The position numbers and the translations under genes were made by a program. The notes under the pieces were generated by a model. The model made no database searches. It saw nothing but the letters and a program-made list of their open reading frames with translations, and was not told the origin of the DNA. DNA of 64,000 nucleotides from Acacia acuminata. Its lineage: Eukaryota > Streptophyta > Magnoliopsida > Fabales > Fabaceae. Location of the stretch: the NCBI GenBank assembly GCA_019022655.1, contig JAFJYI010000036.1, forward strand, positions 2,046,001 through 2,110,000, given 5' to 3'. This document shows, in pieces, positions 11,240 through 22,312 of the stretch. Within the stretch, counting starts at the first letter, position 1, and every line of letters begins with the position of its first letter.

Positions 11240-11791
11240 CAGAACCCGTAAAGAGGATATTCGATATCTCCGATACGAAGACTCTTGGACTATGGTTTCC
11301 CAAAGGTCGCCGGAGGTTTTGGTGGCATATTTGGATTCGGACCATGCTGGATACAAGACGGATAGAAAGAGCACAAGTGGCCAATGCGAGTTCTTTGGGA
11401 ACTCACTTGTGTCTTGGTTTAGCAAGAAGCAAACAACCGTGGCCGTATCATCAACCGAGGCTGAATATGTAGCCGCCCAAGTTGCCGTGCTCAAGTGTCG
11501 TGGTTGAAGCAACAACTTGCTGATTTGGGTGTGCACTTGAAAGAGATTCCAATTTTATGTGACAACACAAGCACAATAAGCTTGGCCAAGAATCCGGTGC
11601 AACATACAAGAACCAAGCATATTGATGTGAGGCATCACTTCATTCGGGATCATGTTCAAAAGCTAGATGTCAAAGTGATGTTCATTCCAACCCATCTCCA
11701 ATTGGCTGACATCTTCACCAAGCCTCTAGCCAAGGAACAATTCACATTCATAAGGAGAGAATTGGGAATGGTAAATCCCAATGAATTGTAA
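11240..11791 (+). pseudogene. copia pol: RNase H (frameshifted)
   Basis: 'LVAYLDSDHAGYKTDRKSTS' (about 11318) carries the first catalytic Asp, 'VAVSSTEAEYVAAQ' the Glu, and 'PILCDNTSTISLAKNP' the next Asp. The region ends with 'HIDVRHHFIRD' and 'LADIFTKPLAKEQF', and a stop TAA at 11789-11791. A frame change at about 11500 splits it in two. This is the end of pol. Confidence 0.9.
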
Positions 11792-11899
11792 GCATTTCTC
11801 CTTCAATTTAATGTTAGTTATGCTTTTGATGATTAATCTTTAACTAACTTTGGCATCGGAGTGTTTAGTCATACTTTTGCAGGGTATTTTGATGTTTCA

Positions 11900-12262
11900 G
11901 AAGTTGGATACTGCAGTATAGGATGGCTTACTCGAGTTCGGATCGACGAGAGGCCAAACCCGAAATCTTGCAATAGGCATACCGCAGTTTGTAAGTGAAA
12001 GTATGCTAAACTCGAGTAAGGAAGAGCTAAACTCAAGTATGGTCATCGTGGGTTCAAAAATTCACACTACATTTTTGAAGTCCAGGTTAGTATACTTTCA
12101 CCTTTACTGCAGTTTGTAAGTGAAAGTTTGCTAAACTCGAGTATGGTCATCGTGGATTCAAAACTTCATTCAAAAATGTAGTATACTTCCACCTTTACTC
12201 GAGTTTGTAAGTGAAAGTTTGATAAACTCGAGTAAGCAAGAGCTTGACTCGAGTATAAGGGT
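11900..12262 (+). repeat. CTCGAG repeat block upstream of the 3' ORF
   Basis: Three to four imperfect copies of 'ctgcagtttgtaagtgaaag' plus 'tttgctaaactcgagta' lie between the pol stop and the extra ORF. The core (cgcagtttg ... aaactcgagta) is that of the LTR U3 units, but the spacer differs. This is noncoding. Confidence 0.8.
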
Positions 12263-12267
12263 CTGTC

Positions 12268-12275
12268 TATATATA
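12268..12275 (+). promoter_or_regulatory. Possible internal TATA box for the 3' ORF
   Basis: TATATATA sits directly after the CTCGAG repeat block and about 180 bp before the ATG at 12452. The intervening 12300-12450 is pyrimidine-rich like a plant leader. This suggests separate transcription of the downstream ORF; activity is inferred. Confidence 0.45.
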
Positions 12276-12451
12276 CCGAATGCCGTGTTCTTCCAAACTC
12301 GCGTCCTTACTCCAGCTTAACCCTGAGTTGCGACTTTTCTCTTCTTCTCTATTTGAAATCGTCACAACCCTTCCTTAAATTCCCATAAATCCTCATCAAA
12401 CCACCCTCAATCTCTTCCCAATCTCTCTCTCGACGGAACCCTAATCTCATA

Positions 12452-14434
12452 ATGTCAAAGGATCAATCTCAGTCCGATCAACCGGCCTCTTCTCAAATTC
12501 CCAGAGCACCAAGGATGAAGTCAATTCCCAAGAAGTTACAAACCGGGATTGATACAAGAATCCCCTGGAGTTGGTATTACGATTGCAGATAAGCCACCTT
12601 CGAACCCCAAAAAGAGGGATTCATCGTCGAAGGACCCGGTATCTTCATCGGCCACAAAGAAGAAGAAGCTGGCCGATCAAAGCAAGGCAAAGGGGAAGAG
12701 GACCGTTGTTCACAGAAAGACAAGGACCAAGAGATCCACCCCTGCTTCTGGCTCTTTCTCTACTATCGAAGTCACCGGCTCCATGTCAGATTCTGAAACT
12801 GAAGAGGAGGAGCACGAAGAAGTCTCCCCATTCATCGACAATGCAGTGGAAGAGATTAAACTTCACAAGACCGCGCCTACGGATTCAAAGTCACCCTGGG
12901 GTTCCACTTCCTCCCGGCCTCAATGCCAAGTTCAAGGACCAAGATTCAACTCGTGGCTTCGCATGGTTGTTTCAGTTGACGGAACAAATTCATCGAGAGT
13001 GCAATGTGGATCTCTCACCATGGTTCGGGCCCTATCAATCATTCGTATCCATCGAGGCCGCTTACTTCTCGGAGTTAGTCAAGATGTTCTACTTCAACAT
13101 GGAAACCAATCACATCTTGGACTCAGAAGGCTGTGCGATTGAGGAGAGGATCACCACATGTGTCAGGGGGGTCCAATTCACTTTGTCTGTCGCCATCATC
13201 AACAAGATCCTCAAGGTTACTCATCCTCCAGTGGCGTCCACACCACAGTACACCAATGCTGAGGTGTATAGGGCTCTAATGCTTACTCAGGACGTACCGG
13301 ATGATCAGATTGCTCATCTGTCTATCAAGCCTGCAGACATGCCATCCCTGCACCGAGTAATTTGGTATATCTACACTCGCAATTTTGTGCAGAAAGGAAG
13401 GAGCTATACTCACTTTGCATGTAAGGATTACATGCATTCTTCACGCATTCATCACGAAGCATCCCCTCAACATTGGGCAGTGGCTCTTCAAAGAAATCAG
13501 CTCCTTCAAGTTTTCATCCCGAAAGGGATAATATATGCCATTTGCCTCACTAGCGTCCCTTATTATGTTCTATCACAAAATATGGTATGTGGGACCACAT
13601 GAGCAGATGAAGTTCATCCCATCCTTCGGCAAGACTCAATTGAACTTTATGAAGATTTCATTCGAGCCGGAAGGATCGAGCCGCCGAGGGCTCCTCCGAG
13701 GTCACAAGCCCATGCATCACGTCATATGTGCACGAGGCTCGCCGCATCCTCCTCCATCATTGGAACTCGAAGAACGGTTGAGAGAGATGATCGATGCAGC
13801 CCTTTCATCCCATAGACTGATCATGAAGGCTGAGTTGGACATGCTACGCGCAGAGTTCAAGATGGGTCTCATGGATGTGAAGGCTGACTTGGGCAAGCTG
13901 AAGGATGCCACTGACCAGAAGCAGAGCGAGATTTTTGATCAGGGCATTGATCTAGACTCCCGGCTATCCATGACATATGAGCTTGCATCAGAAGCCCGGG
14001 ATAAGATTGATCGTCTGATCGACCACTTTGGTGTTGGTGCTTCTTCTTCATCCACATTTGGGTTCACGACCGGTCCATCCTCATCCTCTCCTGTTCCAGA
14101 GACCCAGCCACCAGAGACTCACTTTTCCCCACCTTCCTCACCTCCCTTCTCCTTTCCCAGTCCACCTCACACCACTTCACCACCAGCCTCCACTTCCACT
14201 CCTACCCCTGTGATTCCAACTTCTCCTATCACTCCTTCCACAAAGATTCTACCTGACCACCCTCCATCTCCACTTACACCATCCATGGAGATTCTCCCTT
14301 CACCTTCTCCATTTTCCATACCTTTTGATCCAAACCCTTTGGCCATGGTGATCTACTCCCCTCCCATTTTTGTCCTCGACCCGGAGTATGATGATGACAA
14401 AGGGGGAGAAGAAGAGAAAGATGTAGATGTATAG
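12452..14434 (+). pseudogene. 3' ORF of copia element (plant transposon protein-like), frameshifted
   Basis: Begins at ATG 12452 (MSKDQSQSDQPASSQ). It shifts frame to a Lys-rich nuclear-signal-like stretch (TKKKKLADQSKAKGKR) and an acidic stretch (SDSETEEEEHEE). About 12900-13560 encodes a conserved-looking domain with 'CNVDLSPWFGPYQSFV' and 'ADMPSLHRVIWYIYTRNFVQ', which I associate with the 'putative plant transposon protein' family. After another shift the C-terminal part (13760-14434) has a probable coiled coil (EERLREMIDAALSSHRLIMK) and a long Pro/Ser/Thr-rich tail ending EEKDVDV. SIRE-type elements often carry an ORF here, historically called env-like. I see no signal peptide or membrane segment, so a nuclear or Gag-associated role is more plausible. 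Function unknown. Confidence 0.7.
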
Positions 14435-14785
14435 GGTTTTATTGGTACTAGGTAGTTTGATTTTGTCATTTGTTCTTCATTATGTGTAGCTATCTTTTTC
14501 AGTTCCGAACTTGTTTTAATTATCGAGTGATATCAGTAGTTATCAGAGTGTCTATCCTTTCTGATATCGTTCTTGATTATATGGAGAATGTGCTTAAATG
14601 AATATAGTTCAGTTTGTTCACACTTTTGAATTCCACTTCGCTGCCATTCTCTGAACTTTAAGTGTTGAAATGCAAAATTGGATGGTTTTCTGATAACTCA
14701 ACTTTAAACTTTGAAAACTTCATTTCAAAACAAATTACATCTTCCAAATTCTTTGCAAAAATAGTTTACAAGTGTTGTCATCATC
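14435..14785. other. Noncoding 3' region of copia element
   Basis: AT-rich sequence between the 3' ORF stop and the polypurine tract. No frame or motif is recognised. Confidence 0.6.
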
Positions 14786-14798
14786 AAAAAGGGGAGAA
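14786..14798 (+). other. Polypurine tract of copia element
   Basis: AAAAAGGGGAGAA directly precedes the 3' LTR start (TG at 14799). Confidence 0.85.
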
Positions 14799-16609
14799 TG
14801 TTAGTTCTCAATATGTTTTGATGATTAACAACAAATGTAAATCATGTTTTGAAGTTTGCAAAGTCGCTTAAAAACATTCTCGGTAGTTGCATACCGCTTT
14901 AAAGATAGGTTTGCAAACTCGAGTATTGAACAATCAATACTGCGCAGCTTTGCATAGCCAAACTCGAGTAAAGGCCATCCGAGAAAACTACCAAGTTTTT
15001 CAACCTCGTCAATACCGCAGTTTGCATAGCCAAACTCGAGTATTGAACTTCCGAGAGCTAAAGGATTTTTCAAACTTAGTCAATACCGTAGTTTGCATAG
15101 CCAAACTCGAGTATTGAACTTCCGCAGAGCTAAAGGATTTTTTTTCAAACTTAGTCAATACAGCTTGCATAGCCAAACTCGAGTATTGAACTTCCGCAGA
15201 GAGCTAAAGGATTTTTCAAACTTAGCCAATACCACAGCTTGCATAGCCAAACTCGAGTATTGAACTTCCGAGAGCTAAAGGATTTTTCAAACTTAGCCAA
15301 TACCGCAGCTTTGCATAGCCAAACTCGAGTATTGAACTTCCGAGAGCTAAAGGATTTTTCAAACTTAGTCAATACCGCAGTTTGCATGGCCAAACTCGAG
15401 TATTGAACTTACGAAGAGCAAAAGGATTTTTCAAGTTAAGTCAATATGCAGTTTGCATAGCCAAACTCGAGTATTGGACTTACGAGAGCAAAAGGACATT
15501 TCAAGTTAAGTCAATACCGCAAAGAAAGGAATACAAACTCGAAGTTTAGGTTTTTGCCTTTCAAACACAAGACGCGATGGTTTGCCTCTGAAAGGTGCAA
15601 ACTCGAGTATCCAATTGGATACTGCAGTATGGACACTTGTATACAATGCCATACTCGAGTTAGCATGAACATACTTCAGTTTACAACGGTAAAAACTGAT
15701 TTTTGAATTACACGAATTCGCAAATCACTCTTGTTTGATCCTATTGCTTTCATAAATCATTCACTTATGTTCCCAGATATGTTTAATAAGTTTATTGAGT
15801 GAATTTCAGTTAGCACAGATGAAGATTAATGAAGATCAAAACAAAAAGCAAAAAGGTGCTCAGTGCATTTAATGCACCTCTGCAAATCTACCTACTCTCA
15901 AGCAAATTCATCCGAGCACGCCTTTCGAACGTTAAAGAATGCTTACTACAACAAGCAAAGTAATCTCCAACGGGCAAATTCTCGAGAATCACACCAGATC
16001 AAATTAACACCTGGATTAGCGAAGTTTAGAGAGAAGATGACCGACCTTAAGCTAATCACCTACAACGGTTGGATTCATCAAGCAACGGTCATTTAATGTT
16101 CTCTACCTTTAAATAGAGTGCATTAACTTCTTCTCAAGCCGATACACCTACCGAGAGCGAAAATTCATTAAGTATCATTTATTGTGTTCAGCTTCTTTCG
16201 TATTGTATCAATTTGATACTTGTACTTCGGTGTTCATCTTATCTCGCTTCCGTAAGAGAGTTATTTCGTAAATCATTCATTGATTGAGATAACCACAAGT
16301 CGGGGACTTGGTGGTTGGGTGTATTGATTGCAACTTGTAAGGGGGAGTGAGTTCTAGAGAGAGAACTACTCTGAGTACAGAGGTTGTAATCAATTGTTGA
16401 GTTTTAGTAGATTGAAAATCTCAAGTGTGGCTTGGGGACTGGATGTAGGTCAAGGATAAGACCGAACCAGGATAATTTCTCTTGTGCAAGCTTTTCTTAT
16501 CCTTCTCCTCTGATATACTCTATTTTCACTTGTCCAAAACAGAGCTAGTTCATAAAATTTTAAGAATACCCAATTCACCCCCCTCTTGGGTATTTAGGCT
16601 ACACTTTCA
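14799..16609 (+). repeat. 3' LTR of copia element
   Basis: Starts TGTTAGTTCTC and ends ACACTTTCA. It carries the same U3 array (about 14910-15510) and TTTAAATAG at 16108-16116. It differs from the 5' LTR mainly by short indels, many near CAG/CTG/CCG triplets. Confidence 0.95.
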
Positions 16610-16614
16610 CAATC
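16610..16614. repeat. Target-site duplication, right (copia)
   Basis: CAATC, identical to 5158-5162. Confidence 0.95.
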
Positions 16615-17371
16615 GGCCAACCAAACTCCTCTTCCGCCTCCTCAAAACATATTTTCTTGGTCCTTTACCTGGATAAGCGGGGTGACAAAGAACCTTCAAT
16701 TTAGTATTTGTCCTACGCTGAACTTCTTTGAGGCCAAGCATACAACTAATGGCGAGGCAAAGGAGCTTGAGAACATTGAGCACTTCGCTCTAAAGGCTAC
16801 CGGATTGGCCCAGGCCGTGGCATATCTAAAAATGAATGTGCTTGATTCGAATGATAATCTGAGGCTTGCTATCGCGGAGAAAGATCAGGCTCGTGCGGAG
16901 TCGAAACAGTCCCTTGAGGAGCTCCAAACAGCCAAGTCAGGGAAGGAGAGGGTCGATGAAGAACTGGCATTAACCCATGAAGAACTTTGGAATACAAAAT
17001 TGGAGCTCTTTCAAGAGCAACAAAATCATGAAAGGGATGTAAATGCCCTGAACATGATAATAGAGATGCACCAAGAGGCGGAAACAAGGTTGAAAAACCT
17101 AGAAGAAACCCTCAAGGCCGCCTGTGCTAACATTGCCAACCTGAAAAGTAGTGCGAAGGATGCCTTCAACAATGCTTTGAAGCAAGTAACAATTTTCAAT
17201 CCCGGCGTTAAGTTGGATACCTCGAGAGCCAACTTCAAAGTTTTTGTTGACGATAATGGACAAATAGTCCTGCCTTCTCCTTCTCATACTAAAGAATTGA
17301 CTAGCCGCTTAGAGGACGACCATGAAGAAGAAGGAGGTGAACAAGGTCAATCAGAAGCTCCTCCCTCTTAA
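16615..17371 (+). pseudogene. Antisense ORF of the Tat element, C-terminal coiled-coil part
   Basis: This is the continuation of the accessory gene cut at 5162. From about 16740 it encodes a long alpha-helical segment rich in Glu, Lys, Leu and Ala with heptad-like spacing (EKDQARAESKQSLEELQTAK and 'EAETRLKNLEETLKAA'), so a coiled coil is likely. An acidic tail (LEDDHEEEGGEQGQSE) ends at the TAA at 17369-17371. It converges tail-to-tail with integrase, whose stop is at 18117. Nothing enzymatic is visible. A scaffold-like or nucleic-acid-associated role is conceivable but unsupported. Confidence 0.65.
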
Positions 17372-17856
17372 AGAGCCGGGATGCCAGTGTTGATTGTATT
17401 TTTTTTGTTCGAGGTACTGAAGCCCCTAGTTTATCTTTTCTGTAATTATTCCCTGCAACCAACATTTTTATGCAACTTCGTAAATACAAATTAATAATGA
17501 GTACTTACATTCCATGCACCTCCACTGTTTGTTTATTGCTTGTCGAACCCGAATATTTCTCCGAGTCAGACTTGCGCTTAACATTCGTTGTACTTGTGAG
17601 GATTTTTATTCACCCATCACATTCTACTCCTGCATGTTTGATCAAAGTGCAATCTAGAATAATGGATTAACGGTAAACTCATCACGTGTTCATGTTTAGT
17701 TTTCTTTAACCAAAGCTTTAACAATCTGACTTGATCAGGGTCGGTGTGACGGTTTACTTCATTATCCCGGATGACTTTGTTATATCATCGCTTCGTGGGC
17801 CTTTAGTAGCAACTGTCACTTGAACTCAGGTTTCTTCACCCTGAATTCATTCATTA

Positions 17857-18105
17857 AATAGGCTTGGCAGCATTGCTGTTGCAAATGATTCCAATGAGGA
17901 ATTTCAAATAGACTTGGCGGCAAATCTATCGCTCATGATTTCTAAAAATGGGTTCCTTAACCCAGAATTCATTTATTTGAATAGACTTGGTGGCATTGCC
18001 ATCGCAAACGATTCCCATAGGAATTTACATAAACTTGGCGGCATTGCCGTCGCAAATGATTCTCGTAGGAATTTACATAGACTCGCGACATTGTCGCATC
18101 TTTGT
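17857..18105 (-). repeat. About 50-bp tandem repeat after integrase
   Basis: Four to five imperfect copies of 'agacttggcggcattgccat' plus 'cgcaaatgattc...aggaatttacat' lie between the convergent ends of integrase and the antisense ORF. One copy (17909-17981) carries extra sequence. No coding role seen. Confidence 0.75.
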
Positions 18106-18116
18106 GGAACTCGGCT

Positions 18117-19402
18117 TCAACTGTAGTAGACTTTCAGCTTATCCACATTCCATGTTCTCTTGACTGCCTTTTTCTTCAGCATCTCAAGTATATAAGCTCC
18201 TTTGCCAAGCTTTTCTTTGATCCGATATGGGCCTTCCTAGTTTGCAGCAAGTTTCCCGTCGCTAGCATTCCTATTGCCTATATCAGCTCTTCGAAGAACT
18301 AAATCGCCTTTCTCAAATGAGTGGGATCTCACCTTCTTATTGTACCGGGTTGCAATGAGTTGTTTTGTAGCCATATCTCAGTAATGTGTCGTGACTCTGG
18401 CTTCATCGATTAAGTCCAACTCTACTACAATTGCTTCATTATTCTCGTCTTCCTCTTGTAGAGCCTTAATTCTCCTCCAAGAGGGTTCTTCGATTTCTAT
18501 CGGAATCATGGCTTCACATCCACATGTCAGCCTAAAAGGGGTTTCCCCAATTGTCGTTTGAACGCTGGTTCAGTATCCCTATAAAACGGAGTACAACTGC
18601 TCTACCCAATTAGACTTTGCCTTCTCCATATGTTTTCTCAATCCGTCTACAATGACCTTATTCGCAGCCTCAGCTTGGCCGTTGGATTGTGGATGTTCTA
18701 CAAAGGCAAAGTGTTGCTTGATGTGGAAGTCAGACACCACCTTTTGGAAACCCTTATCAATAAACTGGACTCTGTTATCCGTGACTATCTTCGCCGAGAT
18801 CCCAAATCGGGATATAATATCTCTTTTAAGGAATTTCTACACCCGGGCCGAGGTGATTGTCGCCAACGGTTCTGCCTCTATCCATTTTGTAAAGTAATCG
18901 ATAGCCACTATAAGCCATCGCAGCTGTCCTGGGGCCACCTTGAATGGACACAACAAATCCATGCCCAATGTAAAAAATGGCCACAGAGCCGAGATAGATT
19001 TTAGCTATGATGGGGGAGACCATATTATCCTGGCATGCTTTTGGCAGCTATTGCATTTTTGGACATGGTCCTTAGAATCTGCCGCCATTGTAGGCCAAAA
19101 GTAACCAGATCGCATAGCCTTTCGGGCTAACGCCTTGGCACCCATATGTTATCTGTTGATTCCTTCATGTATCTCGAACAAGATATATCCGTCTTCGTCT
19201 GAATTAAGGCATTTCAGCGTTGGGGAATGTAAGCCTTTACGATATACTGATCATCTATCATCGCATACGATGCCGTTGTTCTTACCAACTTCTTTGCTTC
19301 GATTGAGTCATTGGGAAGGACTCCTCTCTCGAGATAGTCAGCAATTGGCTTTCTCCAATCACCAGATTCCGAGATAACCATAATGCAACTCGGCTCTGAC
19401 AA
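18117..19402 (-). pseudogene. gypsy pol: integrase (frameshifted)
   Basis: Reading the minus strand, the N-terminal zinc region has 'HEGINRQHMGAKALARKAMR' with 'CNSCQKHA'. The catalytic core has 'LGMDLLCPF' and 'IVAIDYFTKWIEAEPL' (Asp), 'VTDNRVQF' (Asp) and 'HPQSNGQAEAANK' (Glu). The C-terminus has the gypsy-type GPY/F module 'WEGPYRIKEKLGKGAYIL', ending at TGA (18117-18119). Stops and shifts, for example near 19010, interrupt it. It would insert the element's cDNA. Confidence 0.85.
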
Positions 19403-19405
19403 ACT

Positions 19406-20096
19406 CTACTGAATCACAGTTCCGTAGTTACCTGGGCTCTTGGTACTTGCTAGTTTAGATAAGACATCGACCTTAGAATTTTCTCCTCTTGGGATATGCA
19501 CGACCGTCACCTCGTCAAAGTCTGCCATTATTTCTTTAACCTTTCTCAAGTACTTAATCAGCAAATGACCCTTAGATTGGTAAGTTCCTTCTATTTGGGA
19601 TGCCACAAGTAGGGAATCCATAGAGACGTGGACTCGCTTAGCTCCATTTTCCTTAGCCTAAAGGAAACAGGCGATAAGGGCTTCGTACTCGGATTGATTA
19701 TTAGAGGTAGGGAAGTCAAGTCAGAGAGAAAGTTCCGTAGAAACTCCTTGTGGGCTCTCCATGATGACTCCGACTCCACTTCCCTTAGTATTCGACGAGC
19801 TGTCCATAAACACTTTCTAGTCCTTTCCATTCCCCATTAATCCTATGTCCGATGGGGTTAATTCCATTAGGAAATCCACCAATGCCTGTGACTTAATGGC
19901 GTGCCGAGCTTCATAGGCGATGTCAAATTCTGACAATTCTATCGCCCAGCTAATCATCATAACTGCTAGGTCCGGCTTGTGGAGCACTTGCTAAATTGGC
20001 TGATTCATCTTGATTATAATTAGGTGACCGTGAAAGTATAGGCGGAGTCATAGCAAAAGCCATCTTCTCAAGTTTTAGGTATCTCAGCTCTGAGAA
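19406..20096 (-). pseudogene. gypsy pol: RNase H (frameshifted)
   Basis: On the minus strand 'FMDSSSNTKGSGVGVIMESP' (about 19805) carries the first catalytic Asp, 'NNQSEYEALIA' the Glu, and 'MDSLLVASQIEGTYQSKG' (from 19621) the following Asp. The tail 'VHIPRGENSKVDVLSKLAS' is typical for Tat elements. Several frame changes are present between 19600 and 20090. Confidence 0.8.
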
Positions 20097-20811
20097 CTAT
20101 AAATCCTGGCTTACAAAGTATACCGACACTTGACCATCCTTTGACTCTCGAACCAACACAGCGCTCACCGCCTCTTCACCCGTTGATAAGTACAGGATCA
20201 AAATTTCCCCTGGCTCTGGTCTGGACAAAACCAGTGGGGCCACCAAGCACTGTTTTATTTTTACGAATGCCATATTGCACTTCGAGTTCCATCCGCCTTG
20301 GGCCTCCTTCTTCAATAATTTGAAAAAAGGCAATGAATTCTTGTCCGACTTGGGTAAGAACCTGGTTAAGGTAGCCAATCTCACTGTCAGTTGCTGCACT
20401 TCTTTTTTATTACTTGGAGCCCTCATATCTAGCACGGCTTGGCACTTGCCTGGGTTAGCTTCGATTCCTCGATTCGTAAGCAAGAAACCCAGGAACTTGC
20501 CGGATAGGACTCCAAATGCACATTTGGCTGGGTTTAGTTGAATCCAGTGAGCTCGCAGCTTATCAAACGTCTGTTGCAAATCATGGACGTGGCACCAGCT
20601 CTGCCGACTTGACAATCATGTCATCAATGTATACTTCCATATTCTTCCCGAGCTGGTCCTCGAACACCTTGGTCATCATTCTTTGGTACGTTGCCCAGGC
20701 ATTCTTCAGACCAAACGACATCACATTGTAACAGTAGTTCGCTTTCTTTGTGATAAAGGCCGTCTTTTCTTGATTCTCGGGGTGCATGGCGATTTGATTA
20801 TACCTCGAATA
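20097..20811 (-). pseudogene. gypsy pol: RT, part downstream of solo LTR
   Basis: Resumes immediately after the solo-LTR insertion with 'RYNQIAMHPENQEKTAFIT', then 'MSFGLKNAWATYQRMM' and the active site 'MEVYIDDMIVKS' (the usual form has YVDD, here YIDD). The connection region 'NPAKCAFGVLSGKFLGFLLT' and 'EANPGKCQAVLDMRAP' follows, then the RT-RNase H linker. A frame change lies near 20600. Confidence 0.88.
20807..20811. repeat. Target-site duplication, left (solo LTR in RT)
   Basis: GAATA, repeated at 22313-22317. Confidence 0.93.
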
Positions 20812-22312
20812 TGTTGGAAATTATGCCATAAGGGCAAGTTATTGTACTTTAAACGATTATGTTATTTAAAGTATTCTCCTTTAGTTATCATTTCATTTGC
20901 ATGTTTATAGTGATAACTATATCCTTGGATATATCTTCTAGATTATCCTAAATGTCCTTGGTCGGTCATCTACGCGAGAGCGAAGATGAAATAAGACCAG
21001 TATGACTTTGATGAGGTATGGAGATACAAATCAAAGTCATATGCACTTGTAAGAGTACAAGGTGCTGGACCGACCCACTCTGAGAAAGTTGCATGGATTT
21101 AGTCATAAGCTTATCTCATGTATAACCACATCACAACGCCCTATGACCTGAGACCATCATAGATTCCTACATGATGAGTCGCTGATCTTTGACATAATCA
21201 AAAGTCACCTTTGACTGGGTGATGATAAAGACTATAATCGGGATCAGTGGTTTTCATGCAGAGGAATGTGAGTGGTCAAGATGGAATTTGTCCCTCACAT
21301 TTGAAAAGAGATAATATTGGGCCCCTCGATGAGTGAGTCTGAGAAACGTATGGCCATACTACGATGGAAAGGAGTTTCCATTTCAATTAGACTACTCAAG
21401 AATCGAGAAAGTAGTGGTCAAGAACAGAAGTTGACATTATCCATGCCTCATCCTTGGCCAAATTATCGTATGACAAAAGGGACGTGACATGGTTGTACGA
21501 TAGGTTATATCGTATCATTGATCCCCATATGAATTGGGTAGTCGTAATGTCTTGCTAGAGGTCACTTGCGACTTGTGGGTTGGTACAGTATTAGCCCACT
21601 ACCAATCTCATGTGGACCTACAGGGTCGCACACAAGAATAGCCCAACACGAGCAATAGTGTCCAAATTTATTGAATTTGAGATATGTCTAAGATTTAATG
21701 AATACTCTTAATCTGGGGATGATATATATATGTGTATCATCCCTAGATTTAATTTATACAGATAAATTAAATCTGTAGGCTCATAATTTGAATTAAATAA
21801 ATATATTTGATTAGATCTGTTGGACAGATTTTAATTAATGTATTGTTTTAATTCATATTCGAATTCAAGATTAATTAGATTAATTTTAAATATTTTAATA
21901 CGGGTCATTAGGGTTTTAGAAACTCTATAAATAGATATTGATCTAGCCATATTGAGAGCACAGATGAATTAGAGAACCGCAAGAAACCCTAGAGAGAAAG
22001 GAGAGACACGAGAAAACATTGAAGGCGCTAGCACGCTGCTGTCCATGTTCACGGCTATTCGTGTGGATACCGCTAGAGGGAGGTGACTCAAAAAGTCTAC
22101 TCCTGTTTGATCGAACGAGATGGCACCACGTTCGAGACGTACAACGGTCGAGATGCACGACGTTCCAGATGCGCACTAAACCGGATTGAACGAAACTCTC
22201 AACCCTTCGCATAGGTATGGTTTTTCTAACGAACCTTGATTTAAACGCTGTTGAGCGATCCTCTTAGGGATTCGTAAAAATTTTAATTTCGCTGCGTGTA
22301 CAGATCCCAACA
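20812..22312 (+). mobile_element. Copia-type solo LTR inserted in gypsy RT
   Basis: 1501 bp with TGTTGGAAAT at the start and GATCCCAACA at the end, a canonical TATAAATA at 21926-21933, and a perfect GAATA duplication. There is no internal coding sequence, so it is a solo LTR left by LTR-LTR recombination. The end sequence is unlike the other LTRs in the window, so this is a separate family. Confidence 0.9.
21926..21933 (+). promoter_or_regulatory. TATA box of solo LTR
   Basis: TATAAATA in the context CTCTATAAATAGAT, about 390 bp before the LTR end. Confidence 0.65.

Larger units (their letters stand above)
5163..16609 (+). mobile_element. Full-length Ty1/copia element, SIRE/Maximus-like
   Basis: Long LTRs (1809 and 1811 bp), TG...CA ends, an initiator-Met-type primer site, gag, protease, integrase, RT, RNase H, then an extra 3' ORF and a polypurine tract. 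A perfect 5-bp duplication (CAATC) flanks it. Order of domains, LTR length and the downstream ORF fit the SIRE/Maximus lineage. The LTRs have few substitutions, so insertion is recent, yet every domain carries frameshifts. Confidence 0.93.

Noticed and set aside
14028..14213. Pro/His/Leu-rich plus-strand frame
   Set aside because: Alternative frame of the Pro-rich tail of the copia 3' ORF.
20812..22312. A complete small copia element rather than a solo LTR
   Set aside because: There is a single LTR-like unit with one TATA box, no primer-binding site and no internal domain, so a solo LTR is the simpler reading.
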